Assembly: GCA_047495785.1 (NCBI GenBank)
Contig: JBLDXI010000013.1
Span: 2,542,001 to 2,606,000, forward strand
Length of the DNA stretch: 64,000 bases
Reading direction: 5' to 3'
Origin: Lepidodermella squamata
Lineage: Eukaryota > Gastrotricha
Every line of letters begins with the position of its first letter. The stretch's first letter is position 1. Position numbers and translations under genes: made by a program. The notes beneath the pieces are model-generated. The model made no database searches, was not told the origin of the DNA, and saw only the letters and a program-made list of their open reading frames with translations. This document shows, one piece after another, positions 22,727 through 33,295 of the stretch.

Positions 22727-24317
22727 ATGTTGCGTTACTGCATCGTCGCTCTTTTGGTTGCCGTAGTCGTTGCCAACAAGGATCACCACAAGACAAAAGC
22801 ACCAACCACTGTCCGGCCAACTTCTCGCCAGCCTGATGCTGCGACTACCACCAAGAAGGTGACCACCCGTGCTACCACTCGTCTGCCCGATGCCGGCTCG
22901 ACTGCCAGCCCGAACGACGCCTCGGCCTTCTGCTTCGGCTGCCGTAGCCGCCGCAACCACAAGGACCTGTACGCCGACCCCGCTGACTGCCACAACTACT
23001 TCCAGTGCTTCTACGTCAACGAGACCTACGCCATCGGCATCCAGCGCAAGTGCCCCGCGGGCCAGTTCTGGCACGACGCCGTCCTGACGTGCATGCCCGA
23101 AGGCGCCACGCCGTGCCTCGACGCCTGCCTCACCAACGCCAACAAGTGCTACGCCGGCGCCGGCTGCCGTCAGTTCTTCGTCTGCTCCAACACCGGCTCG
23201 TACGGCATGTGCTGCCCTGAAAGCACTCAGTTCAACGCGGCCACCTGCTCTTGCGATGAGTCCACAACCTGCTCCGACGCCTGCGCCCAGGCTGGTCCGT
23301 CCGTCGCCACCTCGGTCGCCCCGGCCACCCAGTTCAACGCCACCGTGTGCCGCGACTCGTTCAGCCGCTTCCTGTCGACCGTCGCCGGCGAGGCCAACGC
23401 CTACATCCAGATCGGCGCTGATGGCGAATCCACCGAGAAGATGTACTGCCCCGTTGGTGTCTCGTTCGACCTGGCCACCTGCCGCTGCAACATCGAAAAC
23501 GGAGCCACCGTGCCGCCGACCCAGACCAACCGCAAGGCGACTTTCTACATGAACTTCAACCCGCCGCGTGCCACCCAAGATCTGTCGATCAACCACTACG
23601 CTGTTTCGTTCCAAGATGGCGCCGAAGTCACCACCTCCGTGTCTTTCCGCTCTGCTAACGGCGGCTCGCTCAGCATCCCCACCGATAACGCCCGTGTCAG
23701 CGTCCCTGCTTTCAAGAACTTCGACTTCCGCAATGCCGGTTCGTGGTGCGCTGCTTTCCGGTGAGTTGAACCTCTTCGCTTCGCCTCGTCAATAATACCC
23801 TTGTGTCTTTTTCAGTTGCGACAGCCAGACCAACAACCAGTGCAACTTCAACGGCGGTATCCTGTCGAACAACAAGGACTCGAGCTCGTCTGAGTTCACC
23901 TTCGTCTTCGGTGTCCAGGCCAACAACGCCTTCACCGCCAAGCTGAGCTTCTGGAGCCCGGTTAACACCATCACCCTGTCTGGCTCCTTCTCCGTCGCCG
24001 CTGATGGCTGGAACACCTTCTGCGTCACCTACGACGGTGCTGCTGCTCGTCTCTACCTCAACGGCGTAAGTTCATGCTTCCTATTTCGGATCTCAATATA
24101 AACTAATTTCACTCTAAATCAGGCTGTCGCTGACACCGAATTCGTCGGCAGCTACCTGTCGATCGCCCACTGCCCGTTCGTCATCGGCAACGATCAAGCT
24201 CTGGGCAGCTTCCTCGGCAAGGTCGACGCCGTCTTCGTCTCGACCTTCGCTCTCGATGCCGCCACCGTCTCGAACTACCACAGCTCTGGCAGCTCGGCTA
24301 TCGCTCAGTTCCTGTAA
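22727..24317 (+). CDS. secreted chitin-binding (CBM14/peritrophin-A) protein with C-terminal LamG-like domain
   Basis: Three exons, 22727-23760, 23816-24065 and 24123-24317, have matching phases and give 492 aa. A signal peptide (MLRYCIVALLVAVVVA) precedes a Thr/Pro-rich linker. A type-2 chitin-binding module follows (C.GCRS...DPADCHNYFQCFYV...CPAGQFWHDAVLTC), then further Cys-rich segments (CYAGAGCRQFFVCSN, CPESTQFNAATCSC). The C-terminal 200 residues look like a laminin-G/concanavalin fold (FYMNFN, WCAAFRCDSQT, GWNTFCVTYDGAAARLYLNG). Family knowledge suggests binding of chitin in cuticle or gut lining. Codon use is strongly biased to C/G at third positions, unlike its neighbours, suggesting high expression. 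A poly(A) signal lies at 24465-24470. Confidence 0.85.
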
Positions 24318-24464
24318 ACTATCAAATTATCGGAGAATATAGTTTCTTTTCCGGAAAAACTTTTAATCATGTTGAAAGAACATTTTAGTTTATGAAATTT
24401 CGTTCTCGTTATCTTTGATTTCAATTGATTCAAAACAATGAATTTTATTACAGACAATTATGAC

Positions 24465-24470
24465 AATAAA
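24465..24470 (+). other. poly(A) signal AATAAA of the CBM14/LamG gene
   Basis: A canonical hexamer lies about 150 bp after the stop codon of the CBM14/LamG gene and before the sphingomyelinase gene. Confidence 0.55.
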
Positions 24471-24685
24471 GTTGAATGGTTCATTCTGTGTTCTTCGTCG
24501 CTGATGCACTCAGACAAATTGGAAGATTGGAAGATAGAGATGGAAGAGAGGGAAGAAAGAGAGGGAAGAGGAAGATGTACTCAAAATCCGAGGGCGTGGC
24601 AAAAATGACTTTATATCATGCTCTGGATTTGTTGACACAGCAAAATGGCATGAGCGTCGGCCTCAGATAAGAGCAAGAGCGTGAA

Positions 24686-26848
24686 ATGAACCGGTTCTTC
24701 AGTCACTCTCGGATAATTAACACAATAATGTTGAAACTACTGCTCGGTGTTGTCATATTCGCAGCAATAAGTTGCGAATCGTTCTCCGAACAACCGAAAA
24801 CCTTCGCGAATTCGGTTCGCTACAAGGCGATCGAGCGATTGCTCGTGACTAACAATGGAACTGACCTGAATTTCGATGCTCTCGAAGATTTCTTAAACAT
24901 GATCATCGACTACGATAAGCAGGCCAAAGTTGAGAAAAAGTACCGCATCACAGAAAATGGCAACGATATCGGTCGATCGAAGCGATCCGTCCCGTCAAAA
25001 TACCTCGCAATCAATGACTACCTCACCGTTGGTCGCCGGCCTTCAACCTCGGAGTACGAACTCTACAGTTCAATTTGCGACATTTGCGCAACTGTCGTCA
25101 CTTTGGCGGCGCCAATTTTGAACATCGATTCAGTTTGGCAACGGGCTATACCAGTCGCAAAAGCAATCTGCATGTCCCAATCGGTTTTCCCGCAGTATGT
25201 TTGCGATGGCTTCGTCCTAGGATTCGAGGACACAATTCACTTCATCCTGCCGACTATTGCCAAGTCGCCTTACGTTGTCTGCGATCAATTTTTCAAATCG
25301 CTAGGCTGCGGGCGGCCTGATGATCAATGGGAGTTGTATGAAATTACGATTCCTGATGTTCCAGCTAGCCTTCCACCTAAGCCTGATCGAACCCCTGAGA
25401 AGGACACGTTGAAGGTCCTGCTAGTAACTGACATGCATATCGACCCTGACTATGAAGTCGGTTCAACAGCAGTTTGCCGCGAGCCAATGTGTTGTCGTAA
25501 TACCTCGAGCCCTCGAGACGTCAATAACCCAGGAGAAGCCGGTTATTGGGGCGACTACCGCGACTGTGACCTGCCGAAATGGACGTGGGAAGAACTTCTC
25601 CGCCACGCGAAAGAAACACATGGCAGCGAAATCGATGTCGTCTACATTGCAGGTGACATAACCCCGCATGACGTTTGGAACCAGTCGAAGGAGATTCACC
25701 AGCGGATGATTGAAAATATGGGCAAGTCCATGGATAAATGGCTGCCTGGGACGCCTGTTTTCTATACGATTGGGAATCACGAGGTGGTTCCGGTTAATCT
25801 TTACCCGTACCCGGCAAGTGCCGAGCGATTTTCGGCTCAATGGCTGTATGATAAGCTCGCAGATACCTGGATGCAATGGCTGAAGGATGAAACCGCGAAT
25901 CAAACTGTTAGATAGTAAGTATTGGAAATCCCAAAAATTTTGGTCTAATTTTCTTCCAAAAAAGTGCTGGTTTCTTTACGACTGTGCTCAAGCCTGGCTG
26001 GCGGCTAATTTCAATCAACGACAACTTCTGTATTGGGGATAACTTGTGAGTTATTTTCCTTGAAGTTTTGAATCATTTCAATTGTTATTCGCAGTCTGCA
26101 GTTGGGGCAATCAAATATCACAGACCCTTGGGGTCATTTGGCCTGGCTTGTTAGCGTCCTGAACAGAGCCGAGGAAAACCACGAAAAGGTCCATATTCTA
26201 GGCCACATTACTCCAGGTGGCGGGTGCCATCAAGCTTGGAGCTGGAATTATTACCGCATCATCTCGCGGTACCACAAGATAATAACCGGTCAATTTTTCG
26301 GCCACGTTCACAAGGATGAATTCATGATTTGGTATGACGCCGAAACGCTAACTACACCGATTTCAGTCGCTTTCATCGGCCCACCGTCGACCCCGTTTTC
26401 CAACAACAACATCGCCTATCGAGTTTACCACGTTGATGGGGCTACTTTCGAAATGAAAGACCACGAAACGTGGTACGCTGACATCGGAGCAGCGAATAAG
26501 GCTGGAAAAACCGATAAAATGGATTGGCAAAAGGAGTATTCAGCCCGGAAAGACTTTGAACTCGACGATTTGACGCCAGCTTCGTGGTCGAAACTAGCCG
26601 ATCGCATGACGGAAGATGATGCGATGTTTGCGAAGTATCGCCGCTATTGGAAGGTAAGTTTGGCTGACGATGATGAGGAGGAGTTGTGCCTTGAAAGTCC
26701 AAGCTGCCGCCGTTATTTGTTATGTGACGTCTACACCGGCCTATCCCGCACTCCGCCAACGTTCTGCGAGCGATTCTTCAAATCGCCAGTTGTCGAAGAA
26801 AAATTCCGAAAATGCTCAACTCGATTTCAAAAGTGGGCTGAAAATTGA
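24686..26848 (+). CDS. acid sphingomyelinase (sphingomyelin phosphodiesterase, SMPD1-like)
   Basis: Three exons: 24686-25914, 25965-26045 and 26095-26848, phases consistent. The ATG at 24686 is upstream of a second ATG at 24728 that begins a cleaner signal peptide (MLKLLLGVVIFAAISC), so either could start translation. A saposin-B domain (CDICATVV...VCDQFFKSLGC) comes first. A metallophosphatase domain follows with metal ligands in TDMHIDPDY, AGDITPHDVW, IGNHE, HILGHITPG and FFGHVHKDEF. These are the two-zinc site residues of SMPD1-type enzymes, which cleave sphingomyelin to ceramide and phosphocholine in lysosomes or outside the cell. A C-terminal Cys-rich segment is present. AATAAA signals at about 26902 and 26915 lie close to the convergent gene ending at 26960. 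Confidence 0.92.
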
Positions 26849-26959
26849 ATCGAAAACTCTCATATCAATTAACGAAATTCTACGCCAATCGTACGATTCT
26901 GAATAAAATTGCTTGAATAAATCGTGGTTATTTTTATTTCAACATGCTAAATTTGATTT

Positions 26960-28965
26960 CTATTTTCTTGAGCTTGTCGGAGGAGCTAGGTCGACTTCAA
27001 GTTGCTTCAGCTGATGGCGGTATTTGCTCGGTAATAGCAAGCTAGAAGACGAATCATTCGGCAGGTAAGGAACCTTGGTCCCCTCTCGAATGCTGTCCAT
27101 CTTATGCGCGACACTGCGGAACATCGGTTCCTCAGCAAGAGGGTTGTTTTCTTCGAATAAATGGCGCCTTCTAGCCGGCAATTTATGCTTAATAGCTTCC
27201 AGCTCTTGGTGGCGCTTCGCTTCAACAGCCGCCACGCCCTCCTGAGCAGCACTGATCAGCAGTTCGGGTACAGTCGGGTAGTGCATTTTGAACTGATTTA
27301 TCCGATCGCCGAGTTCCTTGTAGAGCGTTGAATCGCCGCTGTCTTCACCAGTCAGGCCGTAATTAGGCCTCTGCAGCGCGTTGACATGCCTTCGAGTGAA
27401 AATTTTCGTCAGGAAATGCCGCGCTTTAATTCCTTGAAGTCCACGGCCTCGCGTCAGCATTTTCAACTCACGTAGATCAGCGATATCATCGGCGTCAAGT
27501 TCGCCCGTGTCGTATTGATCGTCGGCGACTCGTAGCGATGGATACTCCTCTCGATAATTCGGCAACCATTTTTTGATATCAGTCGCATCGATTTCGTCAA
27601 GTAAACGCTGAAATTTCGCCATTGAAATGGTTCTCATGCGATTGACCAACCGTGAGGAAGGCCTTGGTGGTTGCTCTGAAATGATAGAAAAATTGAAAAT
27701 ATAAATTTTCAAAAGTTTAAAATATAGGGTCCACCACTAAAAATGAGATTTCAGCACTAAATTTGTCACAGATTCTTTGCGATTTCGGCGTTTTCGGTTT
27801 TCGTTGTTTGATCGAATTTGAGATACTGATGCCCTCCCTGATCCTACAGGGTGGCCACAAAACAGGGTGGCCAAAAAATTGGGCAGAAGGCGAATTCGAT
27901 GCGCATCAATTTAATGAGGAGTTTCAAGAAATGGAGGAGTTCCATTGGCAAAAGAATGCTTGAAATTCTTCAACGTCTTAAAACTCCTCATTAAATTGAT
28001 ACGCATCGAATTCGCCTTCTGCCCAATTTTTTGGCCACCCTGTAGGATTTTGAATTTTAGCTACATGGTCCCCTAAGCTACGTAGAAAAATTATCGATGT
28101 TGGGTTCCAAGACGGCTGATATCGGGAAAATCACTGATTTGTAAAATCGATACTTGGAATCGATATCGGCTCTACAGGATGAAGTGTAATTCGTAAACTG
28201 ACCGCTCATAGCGCGAAGTACGCGTAATATGAAGGTCTATCGGTTAGACATGAAAAAAAATCTTCGAGATTCTATAGTGAAGACTAGAAATTCAAAAAAC
28301 CATATTTAGTGCTGGAACCTTAAATTTAGGGTGCGGACTTGGCACGCCCATTAAAAATATTTAACCTAATTATTTAAATATTATTTTATCTAATTTAAAA
28401 TAAATTGCTTACCTTTTTGTTCATCTGTTTGGTTATTCTGAGGCGGAATTTTCGGAATAGGGTGTGTCAGACTTGCGAACGGATTTTTCGTTGAGGGAAG
28501 TTTTTCGGCTTGAGCATGAATTTCTTTCGAGTCATTCGCCGTCGCTTCTATAGCAGGAAGTAAAGTTCGTTGCTTGTTACTCATAGTTGAATGCTCATGA
28601 GCGCCTGGGACTAATACAACATCGAGATTAACCGCTTGATTCTCAGTGATGGGAGCTAATAGGTGCCTCCGCTTTTCCGGTAATTTTTTTGGTTTTTTCC
28701 TCGTATCGACAGCAGCGCGGCGTTTAGCCTCCAGTTCATCGACACCTTTGGTCTTCTCTTCTTGCCACCATGCCGGTAGAAAATAGCCGGTCGACTTCTT
28801 GATACTGTCAATAAAGTTGTAGGAATCGGCGCGGAAGTTTCGGTACTTGATTAAATTATGCTCAAGCGTCTGGTCGTATTCGGAACATTGATGGTTTAGT
28901 TTCAGCCGCAGCTCCCGGTTCCTGTCCAGGGCCCACATTTCAGCAGTATTAGACACTTTAGCCAT
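26960..28965 (-). CDS. unrecognised protein with an internal repeated basic motif
   Basis: Two exons, 28965-28413 and 27675-26960, join in phase across a 737-bp intron to give 422 aa from the first in-frame ATG (MAKVSNTAEMWALDRNRELR). The frame stays open upstream to an acceptor-like TTATTTCAG at about 29032, so a further 5' coding exon, a leader exon, or a trans-spliced leader is possible. The protein is charged, helical and without signal peptide or membrane helix. A segment is repeated: KGVDELEAKRR...KLPEKRRHLLAP in exon 1 and EGVAAVEAKRH...KLPARRRHLFEE in exon 2. The C-terminus is Ser/Pro-rich. I do not recognise the family. The intron hosts a MITE. Confidence 0.6.
27722..28322. repeat. 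possible outer inverted-repeat element around the MITE
   Basis: TAGGGTCCACCACTAAAAATG at about 27725 is a diverged inverted match of CATATTTAGTGCTGGAACCTTA at about 28301. The Tc1-type MITE sits between them. This suggests an older element in the intron into which the MITE inserted. Only the ends match, so support is limited. Confidence 0.35.
27847..28042. mobile_element. MITE with CAGGGTGGCCA termini and TA target duplication (Tc1/mariner type)
   Basis: The left end CAGGGTGGCCA (27847) and right end TGGCCACCCTG (to 28042) are terminal inverted repeats. TA flanks both sides (27845-27846 and 28043-28044), the insertion signature of Tc1/mariner transposons. The inverted identity extends about 70 bp inward, through AATTGGGCAGAAGGCGAATT and its complement, leaving a short central loop. 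The left end carries an extra partial copy of the terminal motif (CAGGGTGGCCA again at about 27863). It carries no transposase, so it is non-autonomous. It lies in the intron of the 26960-28965 gene. Confidence 0.85.
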
Positions 28966-29811
28966 GAGAGTGGACAGGCGGAAAAAAGTACCTAAACGCA
29001 GTCCATGGTTACGCTCGACTTGGTAAAACGACTGAAATAATGAAAGAACGCGCGCTGCACTCGCCTCCAACGCATCGACCGTCTACGCCCATACATATTT
29101 AATGCCGCAAAATAACGATGAAAAAAGCGAGAATTTATTGTCGAGTTGCTATTAGATGATTGCTTGGTGTGTTTTTTTCCGACATCGCTCAGGTGTGGTC
29201 TGCGCTATCGATCAAGCTCGCTTTAAATTAATTATTTTTCAATTTTCTTTTCCGCCTGTGCTAATATAAACATTTCACTTGCACTTGTTCCCATAACTGA
29301 TATAATTGTCAGATTGGTAGCGGTCATTCATGTTGCGAGATGAGATTTATATTGTTTTCTCATCGCTAGGTCAGTAAAATAGATTTTCTTGGTTCCATCG
29401 ATCAAAAGCCTCGGGACATTTTTTCTATATGAGAATGAGCACCTACGCCCATCTGAATGTGGAACCCAATGATTCCCTTTCCTAAGCCTGAACAGAAATA
29501 AAAAGGCAAGTCCTTAAATCGAAGAATAAAATGTCAAGAAATGCCCGAAGCGAAATCCGCTGGAAATCAATTGAAAATCGAGTGTCGACATTTTTTGTAA
29601 TAAAGGTTCGGATTAACAATTTCATGCGGAAATTCCGCATATTTTTGGCGGTGAATTTTAATATTGTTAACTTGATACGCACTTTTTATCGATCAAAATG
29701 TCGTGTTTATTTACCGATTACCTTTTTGAACGAAAATAAAAAAATAAGCGAAACCTCCGGCTTTGATTCATTGCTGTACACAATTGCGCTTGAGGTTGAA
29801 AATTGAAGAAA
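28966..29811. other. intergenic between divergent genes
   Basis: This holds the 5' flanks of the unrecognised minus-strand gene and the plus-strand receptor gene. No convincing exon is seen. The minus strand directly upstream contains a small upstream reading frame (start codon at about 29007) if it is transcribed. Confidence 0.35.
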
Positions 29812-31032
29812 ATGTTAAAACCCGCGAATATTCTTCTGATCTTTGCCATTGCGGCCTCTTCAATTGGGATAACGAAAGCGGAGGAACCAAAAAGTCTCCA
29901 AGCCCTGTTCGAGAGGTTGGAAACACCTCAACGCAGTATAGCTCTGGAATCAACGGCAAAGCTACTCAATGTATGCGACCATTTCGCAGCAACTCGTTTC
30001 GCCCCGCCACCCCTACCTAGCCAACCTATTCTTCAAATCAAAGTCGCTTTTGAAATGCTTTCTCTGATTGAGCTGGAAACAGTGGATGAAACAATCATCA
30101 CAAGGGCCAACTTGATGATGAGCTGGTCGATTGACAGCTGCCCTCGGAATTCATCCGTCGTAGTGACCAATCGAACCCGGGAAGAAGTTGAAATCACGAA
30201 CTCCACCGACATTTGGCAGCCCGGTGTCCGGTTCGTAAACAGCGCCCAGTCTAACATTTACATGCATGATATACCGTACGGTGATGACTTCTTCGCGACG
30301 ATCAATTCGCGTGACGCCATGAGCCGCGACAGCAGATCGATTAACTTCTACTTCACCCGGGAGGGTTTCTACATCGCCGACTGCGCCCTTGAGCTGAAAT
30401 TGTTCCCGTTCGACTCGCAAACTTGCACGTTTAGTTTCGGCCTCCAGCGATCGGCGAAAATTATCACGTTCCAGAATCCGCCGGTTTTTATCTGGGAGTC
30501 GGAGGCTTGCGATAACACTGATTGGACCTTTGTCAGTCAATCAAGTGGCATTGACTACCAAAAGTTCAATGGTTACAATGTTTCGGTCGTAAATTTCCAA
30601 GTAACTCTAAATCGAGTTTGGATTAATTACATCTGGAACTTGTACATGCCAAGTGCAGCCTTGGCTGCGTTAGATCTCGCGACCTTCTGCCTGCCGCCGG
30701 AGATGCCTGATAGGCCTATGTTCACCGTGACAACTTTAGTCGCGTTGACAGTTGCGCAGACAGACGTGTTGGGAAAGGTGCCAAAAAAGGCCGACCACAA
30801 CTTGTTGAGCAGCTTCATCCAGCGCACGAGCTGGTTCGTCGCCGGGGTGACATTTTACGAACTGTTCACCCTCTGGCTATCGGCGTCCTTTTTCGGCAAC
30901 GGGAAGCGCGAAATGCCGGCAGTTTTTCGCGGCAAACTCACGCTTGTTCGCATACTAGATATCGTCGCTTTTGCTGGCGCCATGGCGGCTTATGCTCTGT
31001 TCAGCTATGACATTGTGTCTCGAATCTTTTAA
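29812..31032 (+). CDS. Cys-loop ligand-gated ion channel subunit (intronless)
   Basis: A single exon of 406 aa starts at ATG 29812. It begins with a signal peptide (MLKPANILLIFAIAASS). It has the extracellular ligand-binding domain with the canonical disulfide loop (C, 13 residues including LFPFD, C) and four hydrophobic segments: TM1 near WINYIWNLYMPSAALAAL, TM2 after MPDRPMFTVTTLVALTVAQT, TM3 FVAGVTFYELFTLWL, and TM4 LTLVRILDIVAF. The loop between TM3 and TM4 is only about 20 residues, far shorter than in nicotinic or GABA receptors. No vicinal Cys pair marks it as a nicotinic alpha subunit. The agonist and ion selectivity cannot be told. The lack of introns suggests retrocopy origin or intron loss. 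AATAAA lies at about 31119. The 447-1290 locus is a broken relative. Confidence 0.88.
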   Translation: MLKPANILLIFAIAASSIGITKAEEPKSLQALFERLETPQRSIALESTAKLLNVCDHFAATRFAPPPLPSQPILQIKVAFEMLSLIELETVDETIITRANLMMSWSIDSCPRNSSVVVTNRTREEVEITNSTDIWQPGVRFVNSAQSNIYMHDIPYGDDFFATINSRDAMSRDSRSINFYFTREGFYIADCALELKLFPFDSQTCTFSFGLQRSAKIITFQNPPVFIWESEACDNTDWTFVSQSSGIDYQKFNGYNVSVVNFQVTLNRVWINYIWNLYMPSAALAALDLATFCLPPEMPDRPMFTVTTLVALTVAQTDVLGKVPKKADHNLLSSFIQRTSWFVAGVTFYELFTLWLSASFFGNGKREMPAVFRGKLTLVRILDIVAFAGAMAAYALFSYDIVSRIF

Positions 31033-31196
31033 ATTTCAGCTTTTCACGTCTCTTTCTTAAAAAAACTTTCTAACCTAATCGTTAAAAACTTGAAATGTAG
31101 CTTCGGAACTTTCTTTGAAATAAAGACGTCATTCTCAGCTTTTGGAGACTAGCAGAACTCATTGGGAGTTTCCTCATATTCAAATCTGAAGTTAGC
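31033..31196. other. 3' flank of receptor gene
   Basis: This is AT-rich sequence with a canonical AATAAA at 31119-31124, the likely poly(A) signal of the receptor gene. Confidence 0.45.
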
Positions 31197-31438
31197 GGAA
31201 CCACAGAATCCACAATATCGCTATTGGCTGGAGGCTGGACTAAAAATTGTTGAAGCACGAGATCGATTGGGTAAATTTTCCAGCATATTAGCGTATATTT
31301 CTTGAAAAGCAGGAAAATCCTAAATTTCTCGGGTTTTATCCGGGTGGCCGAGCATCATTTTTTTCAAATAACATGCTACGAAAAATCTCCCCATCCAACT
31401 TTTAGCCCTGCTAATAGCAATATTGTGGATTCCGTCGA
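31197..31438. mobile_element. inverted-repeat element, family 2, copy A
   Basis: The left end GGAACCACAGAATCCACAAT matches, inverted, the right end ATTGTGGATTCC. Inner parts such as AAATTTTCCAGCAT and TAATAGC also pair. The same ends and internal order recur at 34357-34615, so this is one copy of a small non-autonomous element family. There is no coding capacity. Confidence 0.7.
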
Positions 31439-33295
31439 CTAAGAAAGCCTAATTGAATTTATGAAAATGGACCAAAAGGCGGGTCGAATCTCCTGCGACG
31501 TAAGCTCCCTATCGTCATGGATCGTCAAGCTATATTATTTTAAGGTGCATTGTTTGCGTCTTTGACCACTTCTCGCCTCATTGTTTCGCGAGGGACCTTA
31601 CATGAGGCAGAACTTTTCGAGTGGGAGTTATTGTTTCCTTGTGATCCTGATATACTATATATTAGCTTCCAAGCAGTACTGAAACAGTCCGTCAGCTTCG
31701 CCAATTTTTCTTTCTGATTGAAAAGTAAATCTTTTAAATTTTAAATCAGACTTTCGCACATATTGTTCTTCCTTAAAAAAACAGCAGCATGACCTCTTTT
31801 GTCTTTATGACCTCTATCACTCAGTGGCTCTGGTGCAAAAAATGTCATTGCGTTCCAGGTTAAGTGCCGTATTAGAAGGTTCGCTAGGACGAAACACTTG
31901 TCGCGATGAGACCCATTAAGACTTTCCTGACAGTTTCCACTGCAAAAAAATGAGGGCAACAATTATCACATCATCATGCATATTATGATCTTCAGTTATT
32001 ATGAAACATTATTCCTGAATATTCTCTCATAGATTGTCCCAGATCCTTTATTTTGAATAACAATAGCACAGCTGCTGCTGATGTACAAGCAGACAGGACG
32101 TCTGGCCAATAAGAGTTTTTTCAACAACAAGATGAATGGGAGTGGCGGCTAGTATATTAACGCACTGCATGTAGTAAGGAGGCGACTGTTTTTATACGGC
32201 GCAAGCATATCGAAATACATAGATATATAACAGCAGGGTGTGTTCAAGACGGCGAAAACACGCGCGTTATCAACGCAGCCGTGCGCATCTTTCGTCGTGA
32301 TTATTAGGCTGAAAATCTGGCATCGCCGCCAGTGCACCAGTTGGCACCAGCGCCGCAACGCGATTGGTCGGCGCGAGGCCCGCATTGCGGCGCTTGATGC
32401 GAATAAACACGGTGCTTCTATACGCGATCAGCTTCCGCAGCGCTCGGTGGTTATCATCTGATAAACTCCACGCTATTATTATTATTACTAGTATTATTCC
32501 GCATATAACCACCTCGCCCTACCTGCAGTGGTACATCTTACGGCTAGACGCCAATGCGGCTGTTGATATATTTTCCAATAGTGAACAGCGCAAAATCTTC
32601 GCTTATGATAATAATAATAGCAATAATACTAAAATGCAACCCGGCTGTTTGTACGTACGCGATCTTCCAACTTCAATTATTATCGCCACCAGCTTTACTA
32701 TACATACATATGGCAAATAAGTAAGTATATACCAGCCACATATTACTACCTTTAAGGATCTTATTTTCACGTTTTTATACCCGAGCGTGCTCATAAATAA
32801 TATCGTTTTGCAGAAGGCATTATTGCCGACCGATGAGTTGAGCCAAGGTCTGCTGTGCGCTGCAGAAAAAACTGTTCGATGATGAGCGTACAAAACGTCT
32901 CCCCCGCGCCACATAAAGAGGGTTATATGGCGCGCGTCATTCTCATCGCGCCCCTTCTCTCGCCTCGTGTTTTTTGCGCGTGCGTTTTTTTTGCTACGCG
33001 CACGCGCACAGTGCTTCCAAGTAACGGCGACGCTTCCGCGCTAGCCGCAATGCGTTTTTCTGCGCGCTGCTGCTGCTGGCTCATCGCTGGCGGATAAATA
33101 GTAAAAATACAATATATGTTGAATTATAGCACCATGCTGGGCCCAAAATATTCATCGTAGCGAACACCTTGCCTAATATTTCATAACAAAAGCACTCTTA
33201 ATATAACAACTTCTCGCGCGATAAACAATTCTGATATTTTCGCCTCGTATATAACGTTTTAGATAATTTTTGGTAAATTTGAACTTTTGTAAAAA
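31439..33295. other. non-coding; 5' flank of the calmodulin-like gene
   Basis: There is no convincing exon. The 32.2-33.1 kb part is rich in CGCG and TTATTATT clusters and in runs of CGC/GCG around 32940-33080, like other long intergenic stretches in the window, and may be regulatory. The shorter open frames overlap in conflicting frames and lack recognisable content. Confidence 0.4.

Noticed and set aside
22715-23614. 299-aa minus-strand open frame opposite the CBM14/LamG gene
   Set aside because: It has Ala/Gly/Val-rich nonsense composition and results from the GC3 bias of the real plus-strand gene. No splice or start support.
27763-27963. Plus-strand open frame MSQILCDFGVFG
   Set aside because: It runs through the arm of the Tc1-type MITE and is not coding.
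31480-31500. GGGTCGAATCTCC, resembling a tRNA T-arm
   Set aside because: No matching acceptor, D or anticodon stems could be paired around it. No tRNA was accepted anywhere in the window.
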